The translations under genes were made by a program, and so were the position numbers. A stretch of 64,000 nt of DNA from Ignavibacteriota bacterium. GTDB lineage: Bacteria > Bacteroidota > Ignavibacteria > UBA10030 > BY39. Location of the stretch: assembly GCA_003327435.1 (NCBI GenBank), contig QOQV01000001.1, positions 248,001 to 312,000 of the forward strand. The letters are read 5' to 3'. Shown here piece after piece: positions 51,455-60,858 of this stretch (position 1 is the stretch's first letter; each line of letters starts with the position of its first letter). The notes under the pieces are model-generated. The model was given only the letters and a program-made list of their open reading frames with translations. It searched no databases and had not been told where the DNA came from.

Positions 51455-52738
51455 CTAAAGAATGTTTAACTTTTGAGAAAAGAAGTAACTTGCTTTAAAT
51501 AAAAATCTTAAATCATCCTTATAAACTTTGTTGTTTAGCCAATGAATCTGAGCATCGAATGATATGTTTTTAATCAGGTTAACAGCAGCTCCAAACACTC
51601 CAGTAAAACTTTCATACCTATCAGAATTTTTTGTCAATTTATATGATGAGCGGGATACCGAAATTGTTGGAATAATTCTCCTCTCAAGCAAAGGATAAAA
51701 TATCTGTGCAGAAACACTCGATAATTCACCTGCATATCCATTGCTTCCTGCATAGAACAAGCTACCATACTCAGTGCTCATACCTATAGTATATCTATTT
51801 GCTTTATCTCCTGAGTATTGAACATTTGCAAATTTTGCATAAAACTTCATATTTGGCTTATATGAAAATTCTATACCACCTTCTACCTCTTCGGTATTAT
51901 TTGACTGGAAAACATAGAAAATCGAGTTAAAATATAAACGAGGTGTACGTCTAATATACTCGCCTATAAGGGCAATCTGATTCGTTACAAGTACTTTTGT
52001 TCCAAACTGCAACCTTGAAGTTTGCACCATATTAATATCATAGTCATAACGAGCATACAACCTGCCGTAATTCAAGAAATTGTAATCAACATCTCCGCTA
52101 ATAAATTGTTCTGCAGAAGATGGATATCCAATTAATTGATTATAGACAAAACCCAATGTATCAGGTCTGATTGTATTATACTGTAATCGTTCTCTGTGGC
52201 GATTCATATAACTTACACTTAAGCTCAAATCATTTACAGGACTTCCTATAAGATGAAATCCTAATAAATAATTATTTCGCAAACTCTTTGTTATTTCAGG
52301 TTTAAGCTCCTTATTGACTATAGCACCACCGAATGATTTAAGAATTAATTTATTATCATAAAGGGATAACTTTATCGCAGCACCATCAATCAAACCATTT
52401 GCTATACCTCCGAAAATATACTGCCTACCAAGATTAAAATCTGCAACATTAAAAATCTTTTTTATCTTAAAGTACAAGTTGTAAAATTTTATATTACTGA
52501 TCTCATCCACATCACCTGAAAAATTTGCATTGCCTTGAATTAATGAGTGGAGGGAATATCTCTCTTTAGTTACATCTAATTGAAAAGTTTGGAATGCTCG
52601 CCAGTACGAACTTGAAATTCCGATAGTATCAAATTTCTCAAAAGAATAAACTGAAGTCGAAAACCTACCATTTACAATCTGGCTAATAGACACCTCTTGA
52701 AAGAGGATCATAAGAATCAAGATAAATATTCTTTTCAT
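51455..52738 (-). CDS. Porin-like outer-membrane beta-barrel in a cytochrome cluster
   Basis: The 427-residue protein has a signal peptide (MKRIFILILMILFQEVSIS) and many amphipathic strands, for example FNLGRQYIFGGIANGLIDGA, ARYDYDINMVQTSRLQFGTK and FYAKFANVQYSGDKANRYTI. The YIFGGIANGLIDG segment is like that in barrels that accompany multihaem cytochromes. It contains no haem motif and few charged periplasmic loops. Lying directly upstream of two multihaem cytochrome genes, it is the candidate sheath through which haems cross the outer membrane. The sequence is not clearly MtrB or OmbB, so homology to known conduits remains to be shown. Confidence 0.72.
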   Translation of the reverse strand: MKRIFILILMILFQEVSISQIVNGRFSTSVYSFEKFDTIGISSSYWRAFQTFQLDVTKERYSLHSLIQGNANFSGDVDEISNIKFYNLYFKIKKIFNVADFNLGRQYIFGGIANGLIDGAAIKLSLYDNKLILKSFGGAIVNKELKPEITKSLRNNYLLGFHLIGSPVNDLSLSVSYMNRHRERLQYNTIRPDTLGFVYNQLIGYPSSAEQFISGDVDYNFLNYGRLYARYDYDINMVQTSRLQFGTKVLVTNQIALIGEYIRRTPRLYFNSIFYVFQSNNTEEVEGGIEFSYKPNMKFYAKFANVQYSGDKANRYTIGMSTEYGSLFYAGSNGYAGELSSVSAQIFYPLLERRIIPTISVSRSSYKLTKNSDRYESFTGVFGAAVNLIKNISFDAQIHWLNNKVYKDDLRFLFKASYFFSQKLNIL

Positions 52739-52818
52739 AAAATTTACCTGAATATTTTAAAATTATTATAAAATTTTAATTGAATTTATGAAAAATCAGT
52801 TAATTATCCAAAATCTAA

Positions 52819-54270
52819 TCATTTCCCATTTGATTTTTTTTCAAGTTTTTTGATATATATAAACAAAGTTATTGCAAGAACCGAAATAATTGCGGTAGCA
52901 GCCAATAAACCCCATCTTCTGAAATAGTATTCATTTACAGCTTTCTCACCCAGACTTTTTACATCATAAATCAAGCTTAAAGCATTATTTGAAGTTTTCT
53001 CGAATGTATCAAAATTAAATGCATGAATTATGGTTCGTGTTTCCAATTTTGCCTGACGAATATCTCTAAGTTTAAACTTTGCTTCAGATACTTCCATACC
53101 TTTCTGTTCAGCATCGGTTATTAACTTAACTGTTGTTTCTTCAAGTTTTACCAAGCTATCTAAAATTGCTCTCATTTTTCCCGCGACTATAAATCCCTCC
53201 ACATTTTGATTCTCGTTATGGCATTGGTAACAGATGGTGCCTTTAGTATTGCCAATTAATTGATCAGTACCAACTATAATTTCATGATTTCCATGACAGG
53301 TTTCACATTCAGGTTTATTTAGAGTATCGAAAGCTTTTTTATGTGGACTTTTAGCAAACAATTCGGCGTTTAAAGCATGGCATATACCGCAAACTTTTGA
53401 GATTGATTCAACACCTGGCGGTGCAGCACCATGATTGCCATGACAATCATTGCAAGACGGTGCAGCTAAATCACCTTTTTTAAGTAACGCAATGCCATGT
53501 ACACTCCCAATATACTTGTCGTATTGATCAGTAGGTATTTTATAATCTTTCATATACTGTGAATCACTATGGCAAACAGAACAAACCTCTGGTAAATTGC
53601 TCGCATATACTTTAGATTTAACATCATTAACATTGCGAATTTCATGACTTCCATGGCAGCTAACACAAGATGCAGCTTTTGGGTCCTTTTTTGAATTGAG
53701 AATACCATGTTTACTTGTCAGATACTTCTCATACTGATCAGTTGGAAGTTCAGGGTTGTATTTTTTGATATACGCAATATTAGAATGACAACCTGCACAT
53801 ATCTTAGCAACATTTAATGCATTAACATTTGAATTTTTATCTTCTTTTCTTAAAATATTATGAATACCGTGGCAGGTAATACACTGGGTAATAATCTGAT
53901 CTCCTTTAATCGTTAATTTACCATGCACGCTATTGATCAAATTCTGATATTCATCACTATGGCACTGACTACATAATTCTGAGATCCTGTTTCCCTTCGG
54001 AACTCCAATAAAATTATTTTTTTCACTCATAGCTTCCCCCATATTGCTCTTTGATTGATCGCCACCATGGCAATCAGCACATGAAACTCCCATTTCATAA
54101 TGAATATCTTTAGTAAACATTACAGCTGCTTTATCACCATTTGCCTTATGGCATTTAAGACAAAAATCTGTTGTATTTTGGGCTAAGTTATTTTCGAAAA
54201 ACATTCCAATAACTAAAGTCAAATAGAAAATCAATTTTATTAAACTATCTAATATCTTAAATTTATTCAT
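52819..54270 (-). CDS. Eleven-haem c-type cytochrome with C-terminal membrane anchor
   Basis: The 483-residue protein has a signal peptide, 11 CxxCH motifs (CLKCH, CADCH, CSQCH, CITCH, CAGCH, CVSCH, CSVCH, CNDCH, CGICH, CETCH and CYQCH), a helical stretch (about residues 375-440) and a C-terminal membrane helix ([20 protein letters not shown]). Two internal repeats are visible: [20 protein letters not shown] and [20 protein letters not shown], each followed by haem motifs. The anchored form points to the periplasmic face of the inner membrane. It overlaps the cytochrome b gene (ATGA), so it is probably the c-type partner of that bc-like complex, in the role of cytochrome c1 or f. Confidence 0.86.
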   Translation of the reverse strand: MNKFKILDSLIKLIFYLTLVIGMFFENNLAQNTTDFCLKCHKANGDKAAVMFTKDIHYEMGVSCADCHGGDQSKSNMGEAMSEKNNFIGVPKGNRISELCSQCHSDEYQNLINSVHGKLTIKGDQIITQCITCHGIHNILRKEDKNSNVNALNVAKICAGCHSNIAYIKKYNPELPTDQYEKYLTSKHGILNSKKDPKAASCVSCHGSHEIRNVNDVKSKVYASNLPEVCSVCHSDSQYMKDYKIPTDQYDKYIGSVHGIALLKKGDLAAPSCNDCHGNHGAAPPGVESISKVCGICHALNAELFAKSPHKKAFDTLNKPECETCHGNHEIIVGTDQLIGNTKGTICYQCHNENQNVEGFIVAGKMRAILDSLVKLEETTVKLITDAEQKGMEVSEAKFKLRDIRQAKLETRTIIHAFNFDTFEKTSNNALSLIYDVKSLGEKAVNEYYFRRWGLLAATAIISVLAITLFIYIKKLEKKSNGK

Positions 54271-55343
54271 GACAGGTACCCCAATATTGTTAGCAAAATG
54301 ATGTAAAGTATGCAGAAGAGTCCTAAATAATTAATTAACAAATTTTTCTCACCTCGGGCTGTTTTTTTATCCCAGAAAGGAATCAATGTCCATAGAACCC
54401 CTGCGATTATGAACAATAAAACCCCAACTACTTCACCATCGAATATCCAGATATGAGCTGGTATATATTTTAATGTCTGGAACATAAACATAAAGTACCA
54501 CTCGGGTTTGATTCCAGCTGGGGCTGGCGCAAAAGGATCGGCTTTGACGCCTAATTCCCATGGATAAAGTACAGCAAGTATTGCAAGTATGTTAAGAACT
54601 ATGAGCCATAAAAGTAAATCTCTTAATAAAAAATTAGGGAAAAAAGGCATTGTTTTCATAGCTTTTTCTGGAACAATCTCCATCGGAAGACTCATTCCTT
54701 GCCTTTGTACAAGTAAAAGATGAATAAAAAGAAATATTGTAAAGATACCGGGTAAGATCGCCACATGAAAGCCAAAAAATCGAGAAAGAGTTGCACCTGT
54801 CACATCTTCACCTCCTCGCAGGAAAATTTGTATTGGCTTACCTATCAGTGGAATAACACCTACGATATCGGTACCCACTTTTGTTGCAAAAAAAGCAAGT
54901 TCATTCCAGGGCAGAAGGTATCCACTGAATCCAAATCCAAGTGCTAAAAATAACATTACCATACCAGTTAACCAGGTAATTTCTCGAGGTTTGCGATAAG
55001 CTTTCGTAAAGAAAACACTGAACATATGGATAAATGCAGCCAAGATCATTAAATTCGCTGACCAGCTATGAATTGATCTTATAAGCCAGCCAAATTCCAC
55101 TTCGGTCATAATGTATCTGATACTTTCGAATGCCAAATCCTCATTTCCTTTATAATAAAGTAAAAGTAGTATACCTGTTACAACCTGAATTATGAAAAGA
55201 AAGAGTGTTACACCACCAAAATAATACCATAATGAGTGGCTATGAACAGGAACATATTTTTTAGCTGCAAACCGAATTAAATCTTCAAACTGAATTCTTT
55301 CATCTAACCAGTAATAAAATCTTCTCCAGATATTGGGTTTCAT
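54267..55343 (-). CDS. Cytochrome b, b6-type with PEWY Qo-site motif
   Basis: The 358-residue membrane protein is the quinol-oxidising cytochrome b of a bc-type complex. It contains two haem His pairs, [15 protein letters not shown] and [16 protein letters not shown], with 13 and 14 residues between the His; this is the b6 spacing. The Qo-site motif is [15 protein letters not shown]. About eight membrane helices are visible in one chain, so the b6 and subunit IV parts are fused, though the C-terminal part is short. It follows the Rieske gene by 9 bp and overlaps the 11-haem gene, giving a complete quinol:cytochrome c oxidoreductase. Confidence 0.92.
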   Translation of the reverse strand: MKPNIWRRFYYWLDERIQFEDLIRFAAKKYVPVHSHSLWYYFGGVTLFLFIIQVVTGILLLLYYKGNEDLAFESIRYIMTEVEFGWLIRSIHSWSANLMILAAFIHMFSVFFTKAYRKPREITWLTGMVMLFLALGFGFSGYLLPWNELAFFATKVGTDIVGVIPLIGKPIQIFLRGGEDVTGATLSRFFGFHVAILPGIFTIFLFIHLLLVQRQGMSLPMEIVPEKAMKTMPFFPNFLLRDLLLWLIVLNILAILAVLYPWELGVKADPFAPAPAGIKPEWYFMFMFQTLKYIPAHIWIFDGEVVGVLLFIIAGVLWTLIPFWDKKTARGEKNLLINYLGLFCILYIILLTILGYLS

Positions 55344-55352
55344 TTGAGTCTC

Positions 55353-55784
55353 CTACAATTGTTTAGAGACGAATATTTCATCACCCTGTACAATAACCTT
55401 AAATGGAATTAAGGGGCGTGGAGGAGGACCTGATATGTTTCTACCATTCAAATCATATTTCCCATTATGGCAAGCACACCAAATCACACCCATATCCTTT
55501 TTATATTGAACTGTACAATCAAGGTGTGTACATGTAGCATCAAATGCTCTGAAATCACCTTTGGGAGTTCTCACTAATATTCCAGGTTTATTCCCAAATT
55601 TAAATATTAAGCCAGAATCATTGGGCAGATCATTAACTTTACATACTTTAATTGAAGATATTTCAACAGATTTTGATTTAGGAGGTTTCAAGAAAGCAAT
55701 CACGGGATATAATACAGCTCCTATAAAAGCAATTAGTGATCCCCCCAAAATATATTTAAGAAAAGAACGTCTGCTTTGATTCAT
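55353..55784 (-). CDS. Rieske [2Fe-2S] protein of the bc complex
   Basis: The 143-residue protein has a twin-arginine-type N-terminus (SRRSFLK, residues 4-10) and a membrane helix. The cluster-binding motifs are CTHLDC and CACHNG, giving the usual Cys-x-His and Cys-x2-His ligands with an extra Cys pair for the disulfide. The GPPPRPL segment after it is the Pro loop. It is coded 27 bp after the NapC-like cytochrome and immediately before cytochrome b, so it is the high-potential acceptor of the quinol-oxidising complex. Confidence 0.94.
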   Translation of the reverse strand: MNQSRRSFLKYILGGSLIAFIGAVLYPVIAFLKPPKSKSVEISSIKVCKVNDLPNDSGLIFKFGNKPGILVRTPKGDFRAFDATCTHLDCTVQYKKDMGVIWCACHNGKYDLNGRNISGPPPRPLIPFKVIVQGDEIFVSKQL

Positions 55785-55811
55785 ATTATTGCTCCAATTT
55801 TTATTGGTTTT

Positions 55812-57302
55812 TTATTCACCAGTGTGACATTCATTACAATTTGTTGTTTTCCACTCGTCACCAATATCTTCAGGATGAATAAAGTCTAGACCGGTGGTTG
55901 TTAGTGTTTTCGGACTCAATTCTGGTCCCTGATATAAAATCGTGTGGCAACTGTTACAATTTTTAGTTATAGATTGTCCAAGTGAACTTATCAATTTATC
56001 ATTATGACATCGAAAACAACCAGGATTATTCAAATGACTTATATTTTCTGGATAAGCTTTCCAAGTTACATTCATTCTTGGGAAGAAGTTTCGTGAATAT
56101 ATTTTTTGGACTTCTAATACTGCTTCTTTTATCTGTTCACTTTTATTAATGGCAATATCTTTATATTCAGAGCCATAAAAGTTTTCGATTATATGCCTAA
56201 TACTATCCAGAGCTTTTTCCTTAGTTGAATAATTATATGATAGAGCTTCAACAGCAATTTTCTTTATAAAAGGTAGCGTAGGATCAATTCTTTTTAAAAA
56301 TAGCGAAAGATCCACTGAAGATGTTGGCGGGTTATAAACATGGGAGGGCCGGTTGTGACAATCAATACAGTCAACCATGAATTTTGGAAGAGAGTCGATT
56401 TGATCTCTAGTAAGTGGATTATCCGTAGAGAAGTATTCAGTAACGTTGCCCATTCGATCAATGGATTTAACATAAATTATTTCCTGACGCATTTTATCTT
56501 TTGATATATACTGGATATTTTGGTTAATATTCATATGCCAGTGAATTCCGGCTGTTGGTCCCATTTCTGGTGAACCACCACCAATTTTCATTAAAAGTGA
56601 AACCGTCCATGGTGTATTCTTTTCATCCTTTTTAAAATATGTTTTCTGAATCTTCTTTTCACTGAAAAAATACTGTGGCCAATGGCACCTCTCACATGTC
56701 TCCTGAGCTGGACGCAAGTTCCTTATTGGAGTCGGGATTGGTCGAGAATACTTATTAAATAAAACAGAATACACCTGATATGCACCTGATAGTTTAGATT
56801 TTACGAACCAATCGGCTCCCTCACCAATATGGCATTCGGCACAACGAACTCGTGCGTGTGGAGATGTTTGATAAGCAGTATATTCTGGTTCCATCACCTC
56901 ATGACAAACCTTACCGCAAAATTCTACCGATTCAGAATATTGAAAAGCTTGATAGCTTCCAAAAGCACTCGAAAGCATAAACAAAACAACAACTATTACG
57001 AAAGCAATGACACCTCTCCTGTGTTTAGGATTATCAAAATCAAGGCTTATAAAATGTTTAACCTCCCCACCTTTTAAAAGTCGTTTCCTTTCCCGTACTA
57101 TGCCAATGATTATAAGTAATAAGCTAAAAATCAATAATATCGGAAGAACAATAAATGTAACAATACCAAAGTAAACAGGTGTTTCAGGAACAAATAAACC
57201 AATTATTACAAGGAATAAAATTGTGATAAAAATAATTATGGAAAGTACCGAACCAATTATGCTTAAAGAATTATAAAAAGTATCTGGAAATCTCTTTGCC
57301 AT
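55812..57302 (-). CDS. Seven-haem NapC/NirT-family cytochrome, ImcH-like
   Basis: The 496-residue inner-membrane protein has three hydrophobic helices (about residues 12-37, 43-68 and 98-117), with RERKRLL at the cytoplasmic side, then the NapC/NirT haem pair CGKVCH (129-134, a CxxxCH variant) and CAECH (154-158), followed by CERCH (203-207), CIDCH (312-316), CFRCH, CNSCH and CNECH at the extreme C-terminus. Seven haems, about 500 residues and three N-terminal helices resemble ImcH, the quinol oxidase needed by Geobacter for high-potential extracellular acceptors. Quinol oxidation is inferred from family. It heads the electron-transfer genes, followed by Rieske and cytochrome b. Confidence 0.85.
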   Translation of the reverse strand: MAKRFPDTFYNSLSIIGSVLSIIIFITILFLVIIGLFVPETPVYFGIVTFIVLPILLIFSLLLIIIGIVRERKRLLKGGEVKHFISLDFDNPKHRRGVIAFVIVVVLFMLSSAFGSYQAFQYSESVEFCGKVCHEVMEPEYTAYQTSPHARVRCAECHIGEGADWFVKSKLSGAYQVYSVLFNKYSRPIPTPIRNLRPAQETCERCHWPQYFFSEKKIQKTYFKKDEKNTPWTVSLLMKIGGGSPEMGPTAGIHWHMNINQNIQYISKDKMRQEIIYVKSIDRMGNVTEYFSTDNPLTRDQIDSLPKFMVDCIDCHNRPSHVYNPPTSSVDLSLFLKRIDPTLPFIKKIAVEALSYNYSTKEKALDSIRHIIENFYGSEYKDIAINKSEQIKEAVLEVQKIYSRNFFPRMNVTWKAYPENISHLNNPGCFRCHNDKLISSLGQSITKNCNSCHTILYQGPELSPKTLTTTGLDFIHPEDIGDEWKTTNCNECHTGE

Positions 57303-57357
57303 TGATATATACCTTTTTTTATTTAAATATATAAAAATAGGACAAAAATATCCAATT

Positions 57358-57885
57358 TTATAAACTGTTATATATTTTTCTGCACTCTTTGCAAAAATCT
57401 GAATATTTTAAGTCGATATCTTCAACATAGCTCGATGAATGCATAACACAAAAATTATCTGAGCAATGTATTAAACCAAATGTATGTCCCAATTCATGGA
57501 TGATTTCTTTTTCAATTCTCGATTGTAAAAGCTCATCATTTCTGGGTAAACCATAGTATTCATTATGTAATCTATGAGAGGAAGCTATTGCAGCTTTCCC
57601 ATTCAATTCAGCTTCTCCAAAAACATATGTAAGAATTGGTACAAATAAATCCAGGTCTGTTAAAATTATTGATTTTCTATCGTTATTCAAGTTACCGCTG
57701 TTAATTATTAGTTCCAGAAGTTTTGTAGAATAATATTGTAAGCGATGAGGATCAAAAGCGAGTCCGAAATCCAGTACAATTTTTTTAAACTTTACTTCAA
57801 GACCGAAGACATTGCTCACATTTTTACAGAGATTATCAATGTTAATATATTTATTATAACGCGCACCAAGGATTTCGATATGCAT
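57358..57885 (-). CDS. amzA: Archaemetzincin family metalloprotease
   Basis: The 175-residue protein carries HELGHTFGLIHC followed by DNFCVM and, after about 17 residues, CKEC, that is, the archaemetzincin signature HExxHxxGxxHCxxxxCxM...CxxC, with a catalytic zinc and a structural Zn site. Length is typical of single-domain archaemetzincins. It has no signal peptide, so it should act in the cytosol. It lies three bases after the sigma-54 regulator gene and before the seven-haem cytochrome. Its presence between regulators and cytochromes is uncommon and its target is unknown. Confidence 0.9.
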   Translation of the reverse strand: MHIEILGARYNKYINIDNLCKNVSNVFGLEVKFKKIVLDFGLAFDPHRLQYYSTKLLELIINSGNLNNDRKSIILTDLDLFVPILTYVFGEAELNGKAAIASSHRLHNEYYGLPRNDELLQSRIEKEIIHELGHTFGLIHCSDNFCVMHSSSYVEDIDLKYSDFCKECRKIYNSL

Positions 57886-57888
57886 TTA

Positions 57889-59232
57889 CTAACGCAATTT
57901 GTATTTATTAATTTTATTGTAAAGTGTTGCTCTATCAATGCCCAGTATTTCAGCAGATCTTGTTATGTTCCAGTCACATTGGTTCAGTATTTTTAAAATA
58001 TGGGCTCTTTCAATTTCTTCAAGAGAATCGGATAAAGGTTTATCAACGCCGTTTGAAAGTAACTGAAAAGGTAAATCTTCTTTTTTTATAGCAGGCGGTT
58101 TTCCAATAACCATTGCTCTCTCAATTGCATTAGCCAGCTCACGAACATTACCAGGCCAGTCATACCGCATCAAGACATCGAGTGCATCAGGATCAATTTT
58201 CATTATTGGTTTACTCATAACTTGAGAATATTTTTTTATAAAATGTTCCACCAGTATCGGGATATCGCTTTTTCTTTCTCTAAGAGGTGGAAGGAAGATT
58301 GTAAAAACATTTAGTCGATAATATAAATCTTCTCTAAACTTTCCTTCTTTTACCGCTTGTTCGAGGTCACGGTTTGTTGCGCAAATAATCCTAACATCAA
58401 CATTTATTAACTGCTCCCCTCCTAATCTTGTAAACTGTTTGGTTTCTAAAACTCTTAATAAATCTACTTGTAATTTTTCACTTACATTTCCGATTTCATC
58501 AAAGAATATTGTTCCGCCGTCTGCCATTTCGAATTTTCCCTTACGGCGGTATTGAGCACCTGTAAAAGCACCTCTTTCGTGTCCGAATAATTCGCTCTCA
58601 AGCAGATTATCGTTTAATGCTCCACAATTTACAGGAATTATTGGAAAATACTTCCTTGAACTATTTGCGTGGATTGCTTTCGCCACCAATTCTTTGCCTG
58701 TGCCACTTTCACCCCTTATTAAAACTGTTGTATCAGTTTTTGCAACTGTTAATATCAGCTCGAACACCTTTTTAATTTGTGGACTTTCTCCAACAATTTC
58801 CTCAACCTGAGACAAATCCTCTATCTTTTGTTTTAACTGGATGTTTTCTAACATTAATTTTTTTTGATTAATGATATTTGAAACGATATGACTTAATTCG
58901 TCCGGATCAATTGGTTTGGTGACATAATCATATGCACCTTCCTTCAAAGCCCGAACGGCAGATTCTACTGAAGCAAATGCAGTTATAATAATTATAGATA
59001 TGGATTTATCAATTTCTTTTATTCTACGCTGCAACTCAAGCCCATCCATTCCAGGCATCCTAATGTCCACAAAGGCAATATCGAATGAGGATTTCTGAAG
59101 TTTCCTCAAAGCATCTGCACCATTTTCAGCTGTCTCAACTCTAAACCCATCTTCAATAAACCACCTGTAAAGCGATTCCCTCACGATTTGTTCATCATCA
59201 ACTATTAAAATACCGAAATTCTTATTATCCAT
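57889..59232 (-). CDS. Sigma-54-dependent response regulator (NtrC type)
   Basis: The 447-residue regulator has a receiver domain (about residues 5-120, IVDDEQIVRESLY, phospho-Asp in AFVDIRMPGMDG), an AAA+ sigma-54 activation domain (about residues 145-380: RGESGTGKELVAKA Walker A, ERGAFTGAQ loop that contacts sigma-54, FFDEIGNVS Walker B) and a Fis-type helix-turn-helix (NITRSAEILGIDRATLYNKI). Its ATG lies within the end of the kinase gene (eight-base overlap). It should be phosphorylated by that kinase and drive sigma-54 promoters for cytochrome genes. I did not find a convincing -24/-12 element inside the window. Confidence 0.93.
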   Translation of the reverse strand: MDNKNFGILIVDDEQIVRESLYRWFIEDGFRVETAENGADALRKLQKSSFDIAFVDIRMPGMDGLELQRRIKEIDKSISIIIITAFASVESAVRALKEGAYDYVTKPIDPDELSHIVSNIINQKKLMLENIQLKQKIEDLSQVEEIVGESPQIKKVFELILTVAKTDTTVLIRGESGTGKELVAKAIHANSSRKYFPIIPVNCGALNDNLLESELFGHERGAFTGAQYRRKGKFEMADGGTIFFDEIGNVSEKLQVDLLRVLETKQFTRLGGEQLINVDVRIICATNRDLEQAVKEGKFREDLYYRLNVFTIFLPPLRERKSDIPILVEHFIKKYSQVMSKPIMKIDPDALDVLMRYDWPGNVRELANAIERAMVIGKPPAIKKEDLPFQLLSNGVDKPLSDSLEEIERAHILKILNQCDWNITRSAEILGIDRATLYNKINKYKLR

Positions 59233-60844
59233 CGTACTCCTCTTTAACTATTCTTTTATTTAATTTCCTTGATAATGTAATTTTAAATGTTGTACCCTGA
59301 CCAACTTTTGAATCGAGAGTAATTTTACCTTTATGATTATTCACGATTCCATAAACCACCGATAATCCCAGTCCAATTCCCTTTCCATTAGCTTTTGTGG
59401 AAAAGAAGGGCTCATATATTTTATCTTTAATTTCATCAGGTATACCCTGACCTGTATCGGAAAACTGTATTTCGATTTCGTCTGGATTAGTTTCTAAAAT
59501 TGAGATTTTTAGTTCACCACCGTTTTGCATTGCTTCAACAGAATTTATCATTAAAGCCAAGAATGCCTGCTGCAATTGTTGAGCATTGCACATAATATTT
59601 TTGTTTCTAATTTGATAATTTTTTACCAAATTTATATTATTTAATTTGAGATGATGCTGAATTAGTATAATGCATTTTTCTATGATCTGTTCAATATCAG
59701 CATCTTGAAATTCAGTTGGTTGTTGACGGGAGAATAAAAGTAAATTTTTAACAATATTTCCGCTACGCATTGTCTCTTCAGCAATAAAGCTTAAATCTTT
59801 CAAGATGCTTTCAACCTCTTCCTTTGTAAGGGAATTCTTGTTCAACCTCTTTATTTGAAGTTTTGTTAATGTTAAAATTCCCTCCAATGGATTATTTAAT
59901 TCATGCGCAACGGTAGCTGCAAGTTGTCCAAGAGATGCCATTTTTTCAATTTGAAACAAATGTGCCTGTGCACGTTTTAATTCATCAGTTTTCTCATTAA
60001 CTTTATTTTCAAGATTTATCGACCATTCCTTAATTTCATTATATGCTTTATTAAGTTTTTCGGTCATTGTATTAAACATTTTTGCTAACTCACCTATCTC
60101 AGTCCTAGAATCTAGTGTGATTTTATAATTTAAGTTTCCGGATGCTATAGCATTCGTACCATCAATTAACATATGAACTGGTTTGTGAACAAATTTATGT
60201 ATGAAAACTCCAGTCACCAGATTTATTAATACAATTAAAATTATTGAAAACAATATTATTTGATTTTCTGCTTCCTTGATATTTCTATCGAGATGATCTA
60301 ATGATATTTTAATATCAAGAACTCCAAGAACTTTAATATCCGATGGATGTGCATGACAATCAGCATTTGAACAGTCGTACTCATTTCTAATTGGATTTAT
60401 CAGTCCCAAAGATCTATGTCCATCCGCTCGAGAAACAATACGGACCCGATTTTTTTCAGGAATGGATTCAATTGGTTTCGATTCACTATGACAGATATAG
60501 CAAGCTTCCGCAGTCATATCGACTGTTTTACCTATTTCATCTTCAATACTTGAGAACATTATCTCCCCCTTTTTATTATATACTCGAATAACTTCTATAC
60601 CTTTTTCCTGTCCCAACCTGTTAATAATCTGATGTGTGTCCTCTCGTCGATTTAAAAGCATTCCATATCTGGTTGAACCTTTTATGAAATCACTAATACG
60701 GTTCGTACTAATTAAAATGCAATTCATCATATGCTTTTCCTGTGAATCAAGAGTCAGGTATATAAATCCACCCATTATTAAAATTAAAACCAGCGATAAT
60801 GTTATAAATAATCTAAATGAAAGCGTATTGATTAACTTTTTCAT
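59225..60844 (-). CDS. Sensor histidine kinase with haem-binding periplasmic domain
   Basis: The 539-residue membrane kinase has two helices (about residues 10-31 and 196-218) enclosing a periplasmic domain. That domain has CYICH (115-119) and CSNADCH (158-164), standard and extended haem c-binding motifs, so one or two covalent haems are probable. A HAMP domain follows (about 220-275), then a coiled coil, the phosphoacceptor helix VAHELNNPLEG, and an ATPase domain with NSVEAMQNGG, FSDTGQGIP and GIGLGLSVVYG. The ATG at 60844 has AGGA seven bases upstream; an in-frame ATG 30 bp earlier lies in a hairpin. It pairs with the overlapping sigma-54 regulator and could sense redox state or a gas through haem. 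Confidence 0.9.
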   Translation of the reverse strand: MKKLINTLSFRLFITLSLVLILIMGGFIYLTLDSQEKHMMNCILISTNRISDFIKGSTRYGMLLNRREDTHQIINRLGQEKGIEVIRVYNKKGEIMFSSIEDEIGKTVDMTAEACYICHSESKPIESIPEKNRVRIVSRADGHRSLGLINPIRNEYDCSNADCHAHPSDIKVLGVLDIKISLDHLDRNIKEAENQIILFSIILIVLINLVTGVFIHKFVHKPVHMLIDGTNAIASGNLNYKITLDSRTEIGELAKMFNTMTEKLNKAYNEIKEWSINLENKVNEKTDELKRAQAHLFQIEKMASLGQLAATVAHELNNPLEGILTLTKLQIKRLNKNSLTKEEVESILKDLSFIAEETMRSGNIVKNLLLFSRQQPTEFQDADIEQIIEKCIILIQHHLKLNNINLVKNYQIRNKNIMCNAQQLQQAFLALMINSVEAMQNGGELKISILETNPDEIEIQFSDTGQGIPDEIKDKIYEPFFSTKANGKGIGLGLSVVYGIVNNHKGKITLDSKVGQGTTFKITLSRKLNKRIVKEEYDG

Positions 60845-60858
60845 AATTTTTCCTAAAC

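Noticed and set aside
48995-54270. Repeated Cys-His codons resembling a CRISPR-like or direct repeat array
   Set aside because: The regularity comes from CxxCH haem motifs in continuous coding frames; spacing and sequence vary as in proteins.
57334-57359. Imperfect hairpin AAAATAGGA/TCCAATTTT between the archaemetzincin and seven-haem genes
   Set aside because: One mismatch and few GC pairs make it too weak to call a terminator, though it would mark a break between the regulator and cytochrome genes.
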